A stretch of DNA of 64,000 bases. Origin: Planoprotostelium fungivorum (lineage: Eukaryota > Evosea > Variosea > Cavosteliida > Cavosteliaceae). The position numbers were made by a program, and so were the translations under genes. A model generated the notes under the pieces. It was given only the letters and a program-made list of their open reading frames with translations. It made no database searches and was not told the origin of the DNA. The stretch lies in the NCBI GenBank assembly GCA_003024175.1, contig MDYQ01000269.1:62001-126000 (forward strand), written 5' to 3'. This document shows positions 1-11,700 of the stretch, one piece after another (positions within the stretch are counted from its first letter, which is position 1; the number at the start of each line of letters is the position of its first letter).

Positions 1-3000
1 TAAAAGTAAGAGACTGTAGGTACAACTTGAGATAGGCCGTGGAAGCGAGACACTGGATGACGTTGTAACCACCCTCTTCCGTAGAGTTGCACTGGGAGAC
101 CCTCGTGTTCAGCCAGGGAGAAGAGATAGAGAAATTGAGCCGAGAAGGTAGCGTCACGTTGACCCGCAGCAAGATCCTGATGCTGCCTGCGTCAGGGTCG
201 GCCACGCTCACGTTAGTTAACGCGAGCGTCACGTTATCCGTCGTCGTATAGAGGGGGAGATAAGTGAGGGTGGGAGGGTCTGTTATGGTGATGACTCGAA
301 TGGAGGGGCTGTAGGTGCTCGATGTCTTGTCGTAATCGTCGTAGATGACAAAGGATGGCACGGAGTACACCAACTGAGAGGTATCTGCTATTGGAACGAA
401 GACCGCTCTGAACATGGCCGTACGATTGTCCGACGTAACTCCGACGTTCGGTACGTCGGCCTCGCCGGAGCTGTATCCGATCTCCCGTCCGAGAGCGCAA
501 GTGCCATCGGTGGCATTGTAGATGCAAGCGTACAGCGATCCTCTCTGCGGTAGTTTACTGACTACGCCCCGTAGTAGAGGTGCAGGTGTGTCGATGTCCG
601 TGCCGTTGAAAGAGATGATGATGTCTTCGTTCTCGAAACCGAGGAGTGATGTATTGTCGTAGACGATGGTGGGAGGTTGATCTACATGTATGACATTGAC
701 AGTGACGTTAACTTCAGCAGACAGACCCTGTTGATCTACGACGATGATCGTGAAGGTGGCGTAATTGTCTCCGTATTCGTAACCCCAGGGGTAGAACAGC
801 ATGACTTTTGTCTCTCCGTTGAGCGGGACCGGATAGATCGAAGAGTTACCCCCATGAATTAAGGCCGTGTAGTTGTTCGACATCTCGCCTACCTCTCCAG
901 ACTGCAGCTGCAGCGTACCGTTGGTGGGGGCGGCTTTCAGGTAGAAGAGGAGCTCGTTGGATGGCGTCTGATCATCTGTGGCGGCTAACGTGAACTGCGT
1001 GTAAGAACATTCGTACACGGTGAGGGGTGATGGGATATCTGGAATAGGTGGCTTGTTGACGTAATCGACCGTAACACTGATGGTAGAGACGTTCGAAATG
1101 TGACCAGATGGGCTGGTGGCCGAGTAAGATATCGTGTCGTAGGGTCCAGTGGAGCTGTAAGCTCCAGTGGGAGGACTATAGTACAGTACAGTGTTCTCTC
1201 CGCGGTATACGCTGCCGGATTTGAGGCAGTGACTCAGGCTGGAATCGATGCAGAGGCTTCCCAGTGGTGTAGTGAGGATATTGATGGTCAACACGTCAGA
1301 TTGTGATTGCCCCGGCTCCGTGTTGTTAGCCTTCACTGTGAAGTTGGTGACCGTGTTCATGTTCAGAGACACGTTCAAGTTGGACGTCGTAGGAATGTAT
1401 ACGGGATAATTGACGGGAATGATGGAGAAATTGGCGTTGTAGATGGCCGAGGTGTCGCAGCCGTCGGATAGTTGGAAGGTTCCCACCGATGCTCCAGTGT
1501 AATACGCGGTGGCGTTGTAGATCTGAGAGAAGTTGTAGAAGGTGCCAGCCTGGATGATCCATCCCGCAGAAGTCTTCAGCGTCGCATTGTTGGGTAGGGT
1601 AACCCATCTGGCCAGCATGAGATTGTTGTCCGCATCGGTTCCGGTCAGATTGAATGCGAAGGCTGCGTTCTCCGTGGGTTGAAAGAAGACACTCTGTGAC
1701 ACCGGAGCTCGGTTCAAAACGATCTCTACGGTGACAATGCCCCAGCCCATGATGGAGACGGTAGTGACGGGTAAGCTTGTCACCTGCCCCTTGACTGATC
1801 CAGAGGGGAAAGAGTAACGGATGAGGGCCCATCCTTTTCCGGGCAGCGAGGACGCGCTGACGCTAGTGGAAGAATCGAAGAAACCCTTTGAGTGTAAGAC
1901 GTTGGCAGTCGTCTGAGGTAAATTGGAAGAGATTCCACTGGGAATCTGCTGGTACCACGTGTTACCGGTGAGACCAGTGGAGCCCTGGTAGCACGTCCCA
2001 AATCCAGCGGAGCTGACCACCTTCGAGTAAGTCGTGTAGGTAGAAGAAGTCTGAGCGTAGATCGTGATGGTGATGCCTAGAGACGAGAGGGCCTGTAGAG
2101 CTGTGTCCCACGCACCGCTGGGAGGGTTCTGCGTGACTACCGCGATGACCTTGTAAGAGGAGGCTTGCCAGCCGTACGTGTCGTTGACGATGGCGGCTAT
2201 TGCATCGTATACTGCCATCTGAGATGAAGTGGCCGTGGAGTTGATGGACAGGGAGGCCGGATAAGAGCAGAACGTCGTCGTAGATGAAGTCAGAATACCC
2301 AGACGTCGATACGTGCTGCCATAGTTACTGACGGAAGCCAGGGCGGCTTGAGCGGAAGGGTAAGCAGAGATGAGGTTGGACATGAAAGTGTTGCACATGT
2401 CTGAGTTCTGTAGGGGAGTGATGTCACCGTTGGATGACACGTCTTGCAGGACGATGAGGTCAACGGGGGGCTGAGCGATGGCGTTGACCGTCAGATTGAT
2501 GGAAGCACTGCCTGTTGACTGGGAGTTGACCGACATGTACAGGTTGGCGTAAGAAGGGTTGATGGTGGTGCCCGTCGTCTGACTCTGTACGTAGCTGGTC
2601 TGGCTGGGGTCACAAAAAGCGTTGACCGGTACGTTGCACGTGAGGCCTTGCCAGCCTGGATCACACACACACTGGCCGTCACCGTTGATACCGTCGTCAC
2701 ACTGCCCGTACTGACATGTGGGACAGACATCACAACTCGACCCGTAATGATTCGTAAGACACGACGTACAGCGAGAGGCAGGATCGTAGCCGACGGCGCA
2801 GGTGCAGCACTGCTCGGGAGTGAAGGTGGTGGTGTTGGCGCACAGACTGTTGTTCTTCACGGTTCCAGAATTACACTGTGTGGTGATGGTCATGCCCACG
2901 CAGTACTGTCCACTGGAGAGACTCGTAGAAGGGTTCGTAGCGTACTGAATGACTGCGAAGCAGATCTGATACGATCCCACGGTAGGTTGAGCCCAAGTGA

Positions 3001-4369
3001 AGGTGACATACTGGGGGAGTTAAGAGGATGTGGACTTGTCCATCTCACCTGTGGCAGCTGACATCTTCCGTTCGTGCAGTTGCAGAAGCTGTTCGAGCAG
3101 GAAGCTTGGGCTGAGAAGGTGGCACCGGTGGGCACGCCAGAGTAGGTGATGGTGACGGCCTGATCGATGACGAGATCATCGGCGACGAACGACCATGTCA
3201 TGGGTGAACCCGTGCTGCCGCTCCACGCGGGTATGGTGTAAGGATTGGTCCTGGGAACTGAGCTGGTCGTGATGACGACCGGTTCACTGTAGAGACACGT
3301 TCCAGTGCCGCAGGTGCCGCTGGTGGTGCACGTTGCACCTGTCGTGCTGCAGAGCCCAACTGTGTCCGTGGCGTTGAGTATGTAGTCTATGGGGATGATG
3401 CCTCCGCGTCCATCATCGAGCATGTGTTGGGTCTGATAGAGGCGGGTGCCCGATGTGAGGGATGTGCCGTTGAATGTGGCGATGCCGGTGAAGGGATCGA
3501 TCGAGTTGCCGGGACAGAGCCGGACGCTCGATGCGCCCGAACCGTAGGGGGGAGATCCCAGCTCTTCGATTAGCGTGGACATTCGGAATGTGATGAGGTT
3601 CCCAGCTGCATCTGTCCAACTGCCGTTGGAGAGCTGAATGTTGGCGGGTACCTAATTGGGTGAGATGGGGATGGATGTGATATCGTACCTGATACTTGGT
3701 GATGATTCCGTTGCGAACTTGAACGATGGGAAGCCCAGAAGAGACGGGAGAGGCAGTGATCATGCCACTAGTGGAATAACCAGATGGATACTGTTTGAGA
3801 GTGGTTTGGAGGTACCATGCTACGTCGTGGTTGTTCTGAAGGGAGGACAGTCGGTTCTGACCGGTGTGGTAGATTGTTCTGGACGTCACGGTAGTGACGG
3901 CCGCATATGTGTCTGTGTGACGGTGTGAGATGATGCGAATATTCGATCTGTATAGAGAGCTTACATGACATAGACCATGTCGCTGCACACCAATCATTAG
4001 TAGTATCGAGTGATGTGACTGTCTGATAGCCAATGGCACTACACGCTCCGTCTCCTGTGCAGAGGGTGTATCCGCTGATCTTGAATTGATCTCCCGCTTT
4101 GTTGCATGGGCCGCAGTTGTTTTCTGAGAGGTATGATCTTCGCCAAACAAATTGAATTTGAAAATTGAATTGATTCGGAGTGGAAGCGTCAGGAATCGTC
4201 CAGGTCACCAGACCGTACCGAAAGTGGGTCGCTATATCTTCCATCAGCAAACGGCCTTCATCTTCTCAGGCGATCATCGCCCGATGAAATGAACATGTCT
4301 CATACCTTGTGCGATGGATGTGAAATAGAATACAAGGAGTAGAACACCGAAGAATGACTGTCTAGACAT
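1..4369 (-). CDS. Large secreted EGF/VWA/cadherin-like-repeat protein (3' end beyond window)
   Basis: The ATG at 4369 opens a signal peptide (MSRQSFFGVLLLVFYFTSIAQ, cleavage near residue 20). Four short introns follow: 4262-4305, 3913-3964, 3652-3688 and 3011-3048. After the last, the frame stays open to the left edge, giving about 1,400 visible residues. A cysteine-rich EGF-like segment (CTCAVGYDP to CVCDPGWQG) lies at roughly residues 460-510. A VWA-like domain follows from about 570; its MIDAS-like DVSSN deviates from the integrin-beta DxSxS. From about 780 come repeated beta-sandwich units of cadherin-like type with PPxI and NxTDxD motifs, and there are many N-glycosylation sequons. EGF plus VWA resembles the Sib adhesion receptors of Dictyostelium, but this is inferred from layout only. 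Any membrane anchor lies outside the window. Confidence 0.8.
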
Positions 4370-4613
4370 CACGGCGGCCGATTATGAATGAACATGCTTT
4401 CACTCTCTTCGTTCACCCCTTTCGGGTCTCTTCCGTTGCCGGTCCACTTTCATTTTTCTCTGACAGAAAACAGTTTCGGGGTCAGCAATACGAAGGCAGC
4501 CTCTATTCTCACTCCCCCGACGCCAGCAGGACCGGCTATAAAACATCGGCCCATCCTCTATATCGTCTCTGTCTCACATCATGACAATAAAACCGATAAA
4601 AGACCGCGGAGCT

Positions 4614-7600
4614 TTATGAATTGGCATCGAAAGAACCACTCCTCAGTCTCCTGAGCTCGGCCAGCGTCTTCATCAGTTGTTCGGTCGTCGGTCTCTTGCT
4701 GGGATCTGCATCCCAGCAGGCTGTGACCAATTCCTTCAATTCTGGAGGCACCGTCGGCTCGCTGGGCAGACTCGGCCTCAAGTTGTGCTGGGCCGATTGA
4801 ACGAGGATCTGAATGGGCTGCGTGATGAATTCGTATTCCGAGAATGGCCTGCATCGCATGAGACGCACCGCGTGCAGATGTGATGGAAGATGATGAGTCT
4901 CACAGTCGGTGTTGCCCGGTGGCCGCTCGGTGCATCATCTCCCACATGACCATGCCTAAACTGTAGACATCCGAGCTCGTCGTGAACTTGTTGCCCAGGT
5001 ACGTCTCCGGTGCGATGTAACTCATGGTCCCCCTCACTTGATAGAACGTGTTCATGTTATCTCCTTCTCTCCTTCAGCTACACGTCTCTCCACACCTCAC
5101 CCGATAAGAACCGAGATAGACCAAAGTCACAAGCTTTGATGAACCACGACTGCGTGACGAGAAAGTTCATCGTCTTGATGTCCCTGTGCAGTATCTGTGG
5201 GTTGTTGCTGTGAAGCAAGTGAATGGCTTGGACCATCTGATAAGAGAAGCGAATCATCTCGTCCCAGCCAAAGAGGACCTTTGAATCTCTCAATAGATCG
5301 TAGACGCTGCCCCTGGAGCAGTACTCCATGACGAAACTTGGCTTCGGCTCGATCGAAGCGCCGAAGAAACGAACGATGGTGTCTCCTCTAATGGCGCTGA
5401 GAAAGTTGAGTGAGAGTGTGAGGGGAGACATCACCTCATGACTTTAAATTCGTGTTTAAATTCTTCCAATTTCGTCACGACGCCGTCGCGCTCGAGGACT
5501 TTGATGGCGACTTCCTGGCCGTTGTAGAAGCCTCGAAACACTTCACCGGAATTTCCTGCATACATCAATGAAATCTCGTGGAAAACTCACCGCTGCCCAA
5601 CAGCTCCGTGAATTCGAGTTGGTTGGGGGGTATCCACTCCACGGAAGTATTCTCGGGTAAACTCCTGAAGTTCTCCATCTGATGACGTCATCACACGTCA
5701 TCACCCACACTCTCACCTCGCTGTTGAAGGATAACATGGGGACTGGATCTGGAATCGATACCTTCTCGTTCGGTGATGGAAAGCGTTTCTGATGGTGTCG
5801 GTGTCGCGTGATGACGTGGCACTCACCCTCAGATCAGACAGCCTCATCCTTCCCTTCGGTGTCTGCGGCGTCTTTGGGGAGGCGTCGGGGTTGATTCTCC
5901 TCTCTAGTTCTTCCTTCTTCAGCTTCTCGATGGCTTGGAGGATGCGAAGCCTGTCTCCCGCGAGAGAGACACCGGCTTCTAATAGGATGCGGTCTTCCAC
6001 GAAGAACAAGATGTCCTGATGATGTCCATCAGGATCGTGATGGACGATCGGATGATGTGATGGACGATCGGATGATGTGATGACGATCATCACCTTGAAG
6101 ATGAGTTCTTTGATCAAAACGGGGAGCCATTTGCCCATTTCAATCGAGTCCAACCATTGACTGAGATCGCAGCATTTCATGACGAGGCTGTTGATCTCTT
6201 CGTTTCCACACTCGGTCGCCTGCTCTAGACCCGTCTTCGACGTGGATTTCGCGCGAAAATTCGGATTAGCACCGCCTGGTGACGTAAGTACGGTACGTCG
6301 GACGAATTCTCACGTGATAGCAGCATGTGGACTAGATCTTTCCTGCCCAATTGAATCGCATAATTGAGGGGCGTCTGACCGTCAGAACTACCCACGTTGA
6401 GCTCTGCACCACTGTCCAGTAATAATCTGTGTGTGAGTCAATTCTGTCCCGTAACTATGCACTCACCTGGTCAAAATGGCACGGATGGCCTTGTTGTAGA
6501 TGGCCACGTGTAATGGTGTCTCACCCTCTTCGTCTGCCTCGTTGATGCGTGCCCCCTTATCGATGAGCTCACGAAACGTCTGCTCTGGTCAATTCTCCAC
6601 CATCTCCACCATCTCACCTGCTCGATGGAAGAGGGGTTGTAATATCTACGGCAGAAGGTGTGGAGGGGGGTGCAGCCGTTGTCGTCTTTGATGTTCACGT
6701 CGATAGTGGGGTGGGTGAGAACGGCTGCGACCATCCTTTCGCTGGCGCTGTACGGTGGTGTCAGACGTGGATAGGAGACATGCCTCACCTCTCGATGGCG
6801 CAGTGTAAGGCGGTGCGGCCTCTTGCGTCCCTTCCGTTGATGTCCAACTTGTTGGCAATGAAACATTGTACGATCATCTCTACGGCGACTGGATCCTGTG
6901 AAGGTGAGACGTTAAACACGCGGCACACCCACCGATTCGGTGATGGCGAGTTGTAGAGCGGACTGCCCGTTCTCGTTGGGATAGATCAATACGTCGATGA
7001 CCTGCCAAATCAGTGACGTCGTATGACGTCATCACACGTCACCTTCTTCTTCGTCAATTTCTTCCTCAGAGAGGTGAGGTCCTTCTTCACCACGATGGTG
7101 TGGAGTTTGATTCTCTCCGCGTCTGGATCTTTCAACGGACCGCGAGACAAGAAAGAGGCTTCGGTGGCATTCAGAGAGAATCGCCGGAAATTCTTCATAC
7201 CAGCTCTCGCCTTCCTCGGTGTAGTGTTACCCGACTCTACGCTGCCCAGGTCATCGTAAGATCCCTGCGAGATTTCAATTCGTATGGTGAGATGTTTGTT
7301 CCCACCGTCCGGACCAGAGCCTCTCTCGCCACGTTGATCTTCAGAGATTCCACTGGGTCGAAGCTGTAGTACATGGAGTCGTCGACGAAATCACCGGCTG
7401 AGAGGTTGAGTACGACTCCACGTTTTCATCTCACATTTGTTGAACGGATAAAAGTAACCGTTGGACATCAGTTTGGCGCCCAATTTAACGGCATCTTCTC
7501 TCGTGTGGGTGCGGCCTTCTGGGTCTTCTGCGTGTTCTAATAGCCAAGAGACGACGTCCTTTCCTGTGAAACAATTCTTGTACGTCTTCAACATCAACTT

Positions 7601-8510
7601 TCTGTCTTTTGTGGGTATCCCTGTCTCGCTGCGTTTCATCTTCAGGGCTAATTCTTGCATCTGCAGATGAATCGTCAACATCGCGTGAGGTGGAAGCGTT
7701 TTTCACTCACCCAGCCGTGGCCTTGGAGCTTTCTGAGAAGAACTTGATTGTGGTGGGAGGTGATCAGCATCTCACAAGTCTTCACGAAAGGCCGCAGGGA
7801 GGCCAGATAAGAGGGAGTGAAGGATTGGTTTCTCTCTCCAACTCCCATGATGGCGATGAGCTCTCGATTCCCGTCCCTCTCTCCCTGCATCTGGTTGAGA
7901 CGACATCAGGGAAAGATGAGATCACCTTGCGTGGAGGTCGAAAGAGAGGTATCATCATGGTGTTTTGGAGGAGGATCTCTACGTTGTTTCCTTTGATGAT
8001 GGACCTTCCGTTCTGAAGATTGACTTGACGACTGGTCACCGAGGCAGAGACCGTGTTTGTTTCATCGTCCATCAAGGTGATGATCTCTCTCAGAGTCTGT
8101 GCAGAAGAATGGGATGATCTCTTATCAATAGCTGCTACGGCTTGGATGGGGGACTGATATTATCAATCACAAGATGACTTTGTATCACCATCACCTTCGA
8201 CTCGATTCCCTTCGTTTCTATCGTGCAAGCATAACCGAAACTACTGGAATGGGTGTGAGACATCTCGCCACGAGAGATCGATCTTTCACCTCTCTGTGAG
8301 ATCCACTAGCAATGATAACAGCTTCTCGTAGAACTCTGCAGTCGTATCGTAGAAATCTGATTACATGAGACGAGGTGGTAAGCATTGCCTCTCACCGAAG
8401 CTTGTATTCGCCCTGCAGACGGCTCTCAAGAGTTGCTTCTCCTCATCTGAATCTACAGCTCTCCTCGAAGTGAGTGGAGAAGGAGGTGGAGAGATAGATG
8501 AGAGAGACAT
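4614..8510 (-). CDS. DEP-ankyrin-SAM-TKL protein kinase
   Basis: The start MSLSSISPPPSPLTSRR is at 8510 and the stop at 4614; roughly 17 short introns leave about 1,000 residues. In order: a DEP domain (7660-7430, CFTGKDVVSWLLEHAED), four or five ankyrin repeats (7000-6300, with GRTALHCAIE, GCTPLHTFC, GETPLHVAI and GQTPLNYAI), a SAM domain (6180-5890, LSQWLDSIEMGKWL) and a C-terminal kinase (5640-4614). The kinase keeps a glycine loop (GSGNSGEVF), VAIK lysine, HRDIKTMNFLV catalytic loop, DFGLSRF, APE and the TKL-type tail CWDADPSKRPT, so it should be active. Ankyrin-linked TKL kinases are common in amoebozoans. DEP suggests membrane or G-protein recruitment and SAM suggests oligomerisation; both are inference. 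The gene follows the RasGEF gene on the same strand at 283 bp. Confidence 0.88.
6041..6080. repeat. Exact 20-bp tandem duplication in a kinase-gene intron
   Basis: The string tggacgatcggatgatgtga occurs twice head to tail (6041-6060, 6061-6080), inside the intron that splits the SAM domain. Confidence 0.95.
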
Positions 8511-8792
8511 CGGTCTCCTCGGTCTCCGATGATGAGGCTCAGATGACCGAAATAATTCACGGAATAAATTTTATTCGAGATTTTCCGATCTGGTAGGATC
8601 AGCTCCGAGCGATCATCACGAAAGACAGGAACAACATGAGAAAGATGGATCACCTCGTGTCATTATATTCTGTCGACTCGCACGTGTCTGAAAATGAAAC
8701 GATCTGTTTGACGATGAGAAGAGTGACGAGATCAGTCCGACACGCGATGATACAAATCTTTATCCTTCATACATCTCAACAGCTCCACAAAC

Positions 8793-11700
8793 CTACGACG
8801 ACTGTCTGTCGCGAATACGAGTGGAAATCAACGTGGCGAGGTACCTGCATCCATCAGACTCGAACTTCTCCCTCTCATCTCACTTGAAGAACCTTCCAGC
8901 AAAGTCGGCGTGAATGTTGAACAAGGCGTTGATGAAGTAACCCTCGATGATGGTGAGGTCGACACCATCATCACTGTCCGAGATGACCGAAGCTGACGCT
9001 CCCTTTCCTTGCAAGAAGCTGATCTCACCGAACGTCTCTCCCTCCCTCATGTGACCCAACACGATCTTCTCTCCCTCCTTCTCGATCTACAACGCGTCAG
9101 CTCTTTCTCTCTCCATCATCTCACCTCGATTCGGCAGACACCACGAGAGATCTGGAATATCTTCTGGTACTGCTCTCCACTGTGGATGATGACGCCATCC
9201 TTTGGCACGTTGATGCTCTTCGCACCCCCCTTCAGTATCATGTCCCAATCTTCAGACCGTAGGACTTGGAAGACCTTGTTCGAGATCTTCTGCTCGGGTC
9301 TGTCCGCTCCAGGGCTCATGATGTAGGGTGAGGTACGTTCGTTGCCTGATGACGTCAGATGATGTCATCAGATGATGTCATCAGATGATGTCATCAGATG
9401 ATGTCATCAGATGATGTCATCCGATCGTCTCACCCGAACCACCCGAACCGGTGCTGGCGGTCGTCTCTGCACGATCTCTCGTGTCTCTGTGGTCGATCCT
9501 GCTCGATCTGAAAGTTCGATTTCTCATGGGATTGATCAGCTCCATCATCTCCTTGGCATCTTCCTTTGTGAGAAAACTGAATTTCTTCTTCTGTTCGAGT
9601 GTCAGATGCTGTCAGCCGTGGAGAAGGTGTGGGAAGGTGTGGAGAAGGTGTGGAGCTTACCAGGGTGGCACGGAAGATGACGAGTTCCTTGTCGTCTTTC
9701 GGGGCGATGCTGACGTTGAGGATCTGCTCCATTGGAATCATCTCCTTGACCGTGTAACCGAATGACTTGGAGTAGAAGCTGTTTCCCATGAGTTCTCCAC
9801 GGATGCTCCATCGATCGACTCACCAGATGTGAGATTGTGTGACCATGAAATCTCCGTGGAAAGCGATCTTCTTCTTGAAGATGGCCTTTGCACTGCGGAT
9901 GATCGTCACTTGCTTGTCCAACTTGAATTTCTTCTCCAAGAGAGATTGCTACCATACATTCAGCCACGTCATTGTATATCGGTCGATCTACAAACGTGTA
10001 GACTCACCAGATCGGATCCCTTCATTTGTGGGGTCGTTTCGTCGTCTGAAGAATTGTCGTTCAAGCCGGCGACGGACTTCTTTCTACCCCTGGCTGAGAG
10101 AGGTGACGATGTCTTCGGTGCGTTGTTGTCCTTCGGCTTGCTGGTGAGAGAAACTAACTTCTCCGCCCTGGCAATTCTTCAGTCCACACAAATTGATGTG
10201 ACGACATACTCGAAGGTGAAGAAGAGAATAAAACAGAATAAATGGAATAAATCACTCACAATTGATTGGCCACACGACCGTAAAATCTCATGGCGAGTCC
10301 AGGCTCTGCCGAAAATAACTTCTCCATAAATTCCATGTCGATGTTGTACAGCACGACGTTATCCTCGTCCGCTATCACGGAGGCACTGGCCACACCGTAG
10401 GCTTCGATGCATGACATCTCTCCAAAGTTATCCTTCTCCCCCAATTTCGCGACCGTCTTACTCTCAACATGGATACCTCCCTCGGGTGTCACGCTCTTGA
10501 AACATTTCTCCACCCTCAATTTTCCCGTCTTGACTCGATAGAAGGAATTGTTTGGCGAGCCTGGTGACGTCAGATGACGTCATCACGACATCTTACCTTC
10601 TTCCATGACAACCTCGTTCTTCTTGTACACCGTCTCGCGGCTGCAAGCGATGACCAGATTCCAATCTCTCTTTGTCAACTTGAAAGAAGTCGACACGAGC
10701 TGTTTTCCGTTCAAGATGGACTTGGAAATCTTTTCGAAACTCTTCGAATCGAAGCGAGAGGGTACTCTCGTCTCTCCTTCTACTCTGGCCTCTCTCAGTT
10801 TCGACACGCGGAAGATGTCGTTCTCCGTCCAGGGCTCCGCGTTGAGCCACAGACTCTGTGTGGCCTCGTGCGGTTGAAACTGGTAAGGAGCTCGAAGGCC
10901 ATCCTTGAAGTCTTTGATGCGGCGGGAGACCATCTTCAGCTTCTCGTAGTTGATGAGAGTGTTCGAATTCTCAACGTAATCGTTGTTGGCGTCATCCATG
11001 AACGTGAGATCCTGCACTTGATCAGGTGAAATTTCGCGGAAATTTCGCACTTGGAGGGCGAGGGCGAGGTAGGGTAGACAAGTCGTTCGAGTCTGTCGCG
11101 CTCGCTCGCGGTAGTTCTTGAAGTTGTCGGCAGGTGACATCAATTGAGTCAGAGTGGTAAATTGCTCCATCAGATCCACCGGCAGCAGCTGTCGATCACG
11201 TGAGACACACTGACCTACGTACGGTACGTCCACCAACGTCATCTAAGAGAAAATTCGGTGAAAACTCACCCCCCAACTCTGCTGCAGACGAGATACGGCG
11301 GCGGAGTGCAAGGCAGAGACGATCTCCATGACAGCGTTGTAGTTGTTCAGATCGGATAATTTCATCCCGATGTTGATCCATTTCCCCATGACAACGGATC
11401 TCTCCTCGGGGGTGGTGCATTTCAAAATATCCGTGGCAACGATGGATGAGACTTTGTTGAACCACTGAGCGAATTTGACGATATGCTTGGCCTTCTCTTC
11501 CTTCTCCGATTTACTCCAAGCCTATCCCGATCAGACTCAAAAAGTCTCAAAGTCTCGAGTCCCAAATATAAAGAATCAATTCCCACCTGCTTGAGAAACT
11601 CTTGATTTCTCATGATCTTCATCATCGAGTATTCGATCAGCGTCAACTGCTGAGCGTACTGCAAGTTCCTCCCTTCTCCTGAAAAGTCCAACGTCTGTGG

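Noticed and set aside
234-527. Minus-strand alternative frames within 1-2000 (for example 234-527, 1326-1832, 1780-2001)
   Set aside because: Shadows of the long continuous frame of the secreted protein, which carries the glycosylation sequons and repeat motifs.
4530-4545. TATAAAA box on the plus strand
   Set aside because: No plus-strand gene starts downstream before 14.5 kb; it lies between two minus-strand genes.
9345-9421. Evenly repeated 13-bp units considered as a CRISPR-like array
   Set aside because: Units are tandem without spacers and lie inside a eukaryotic intron.
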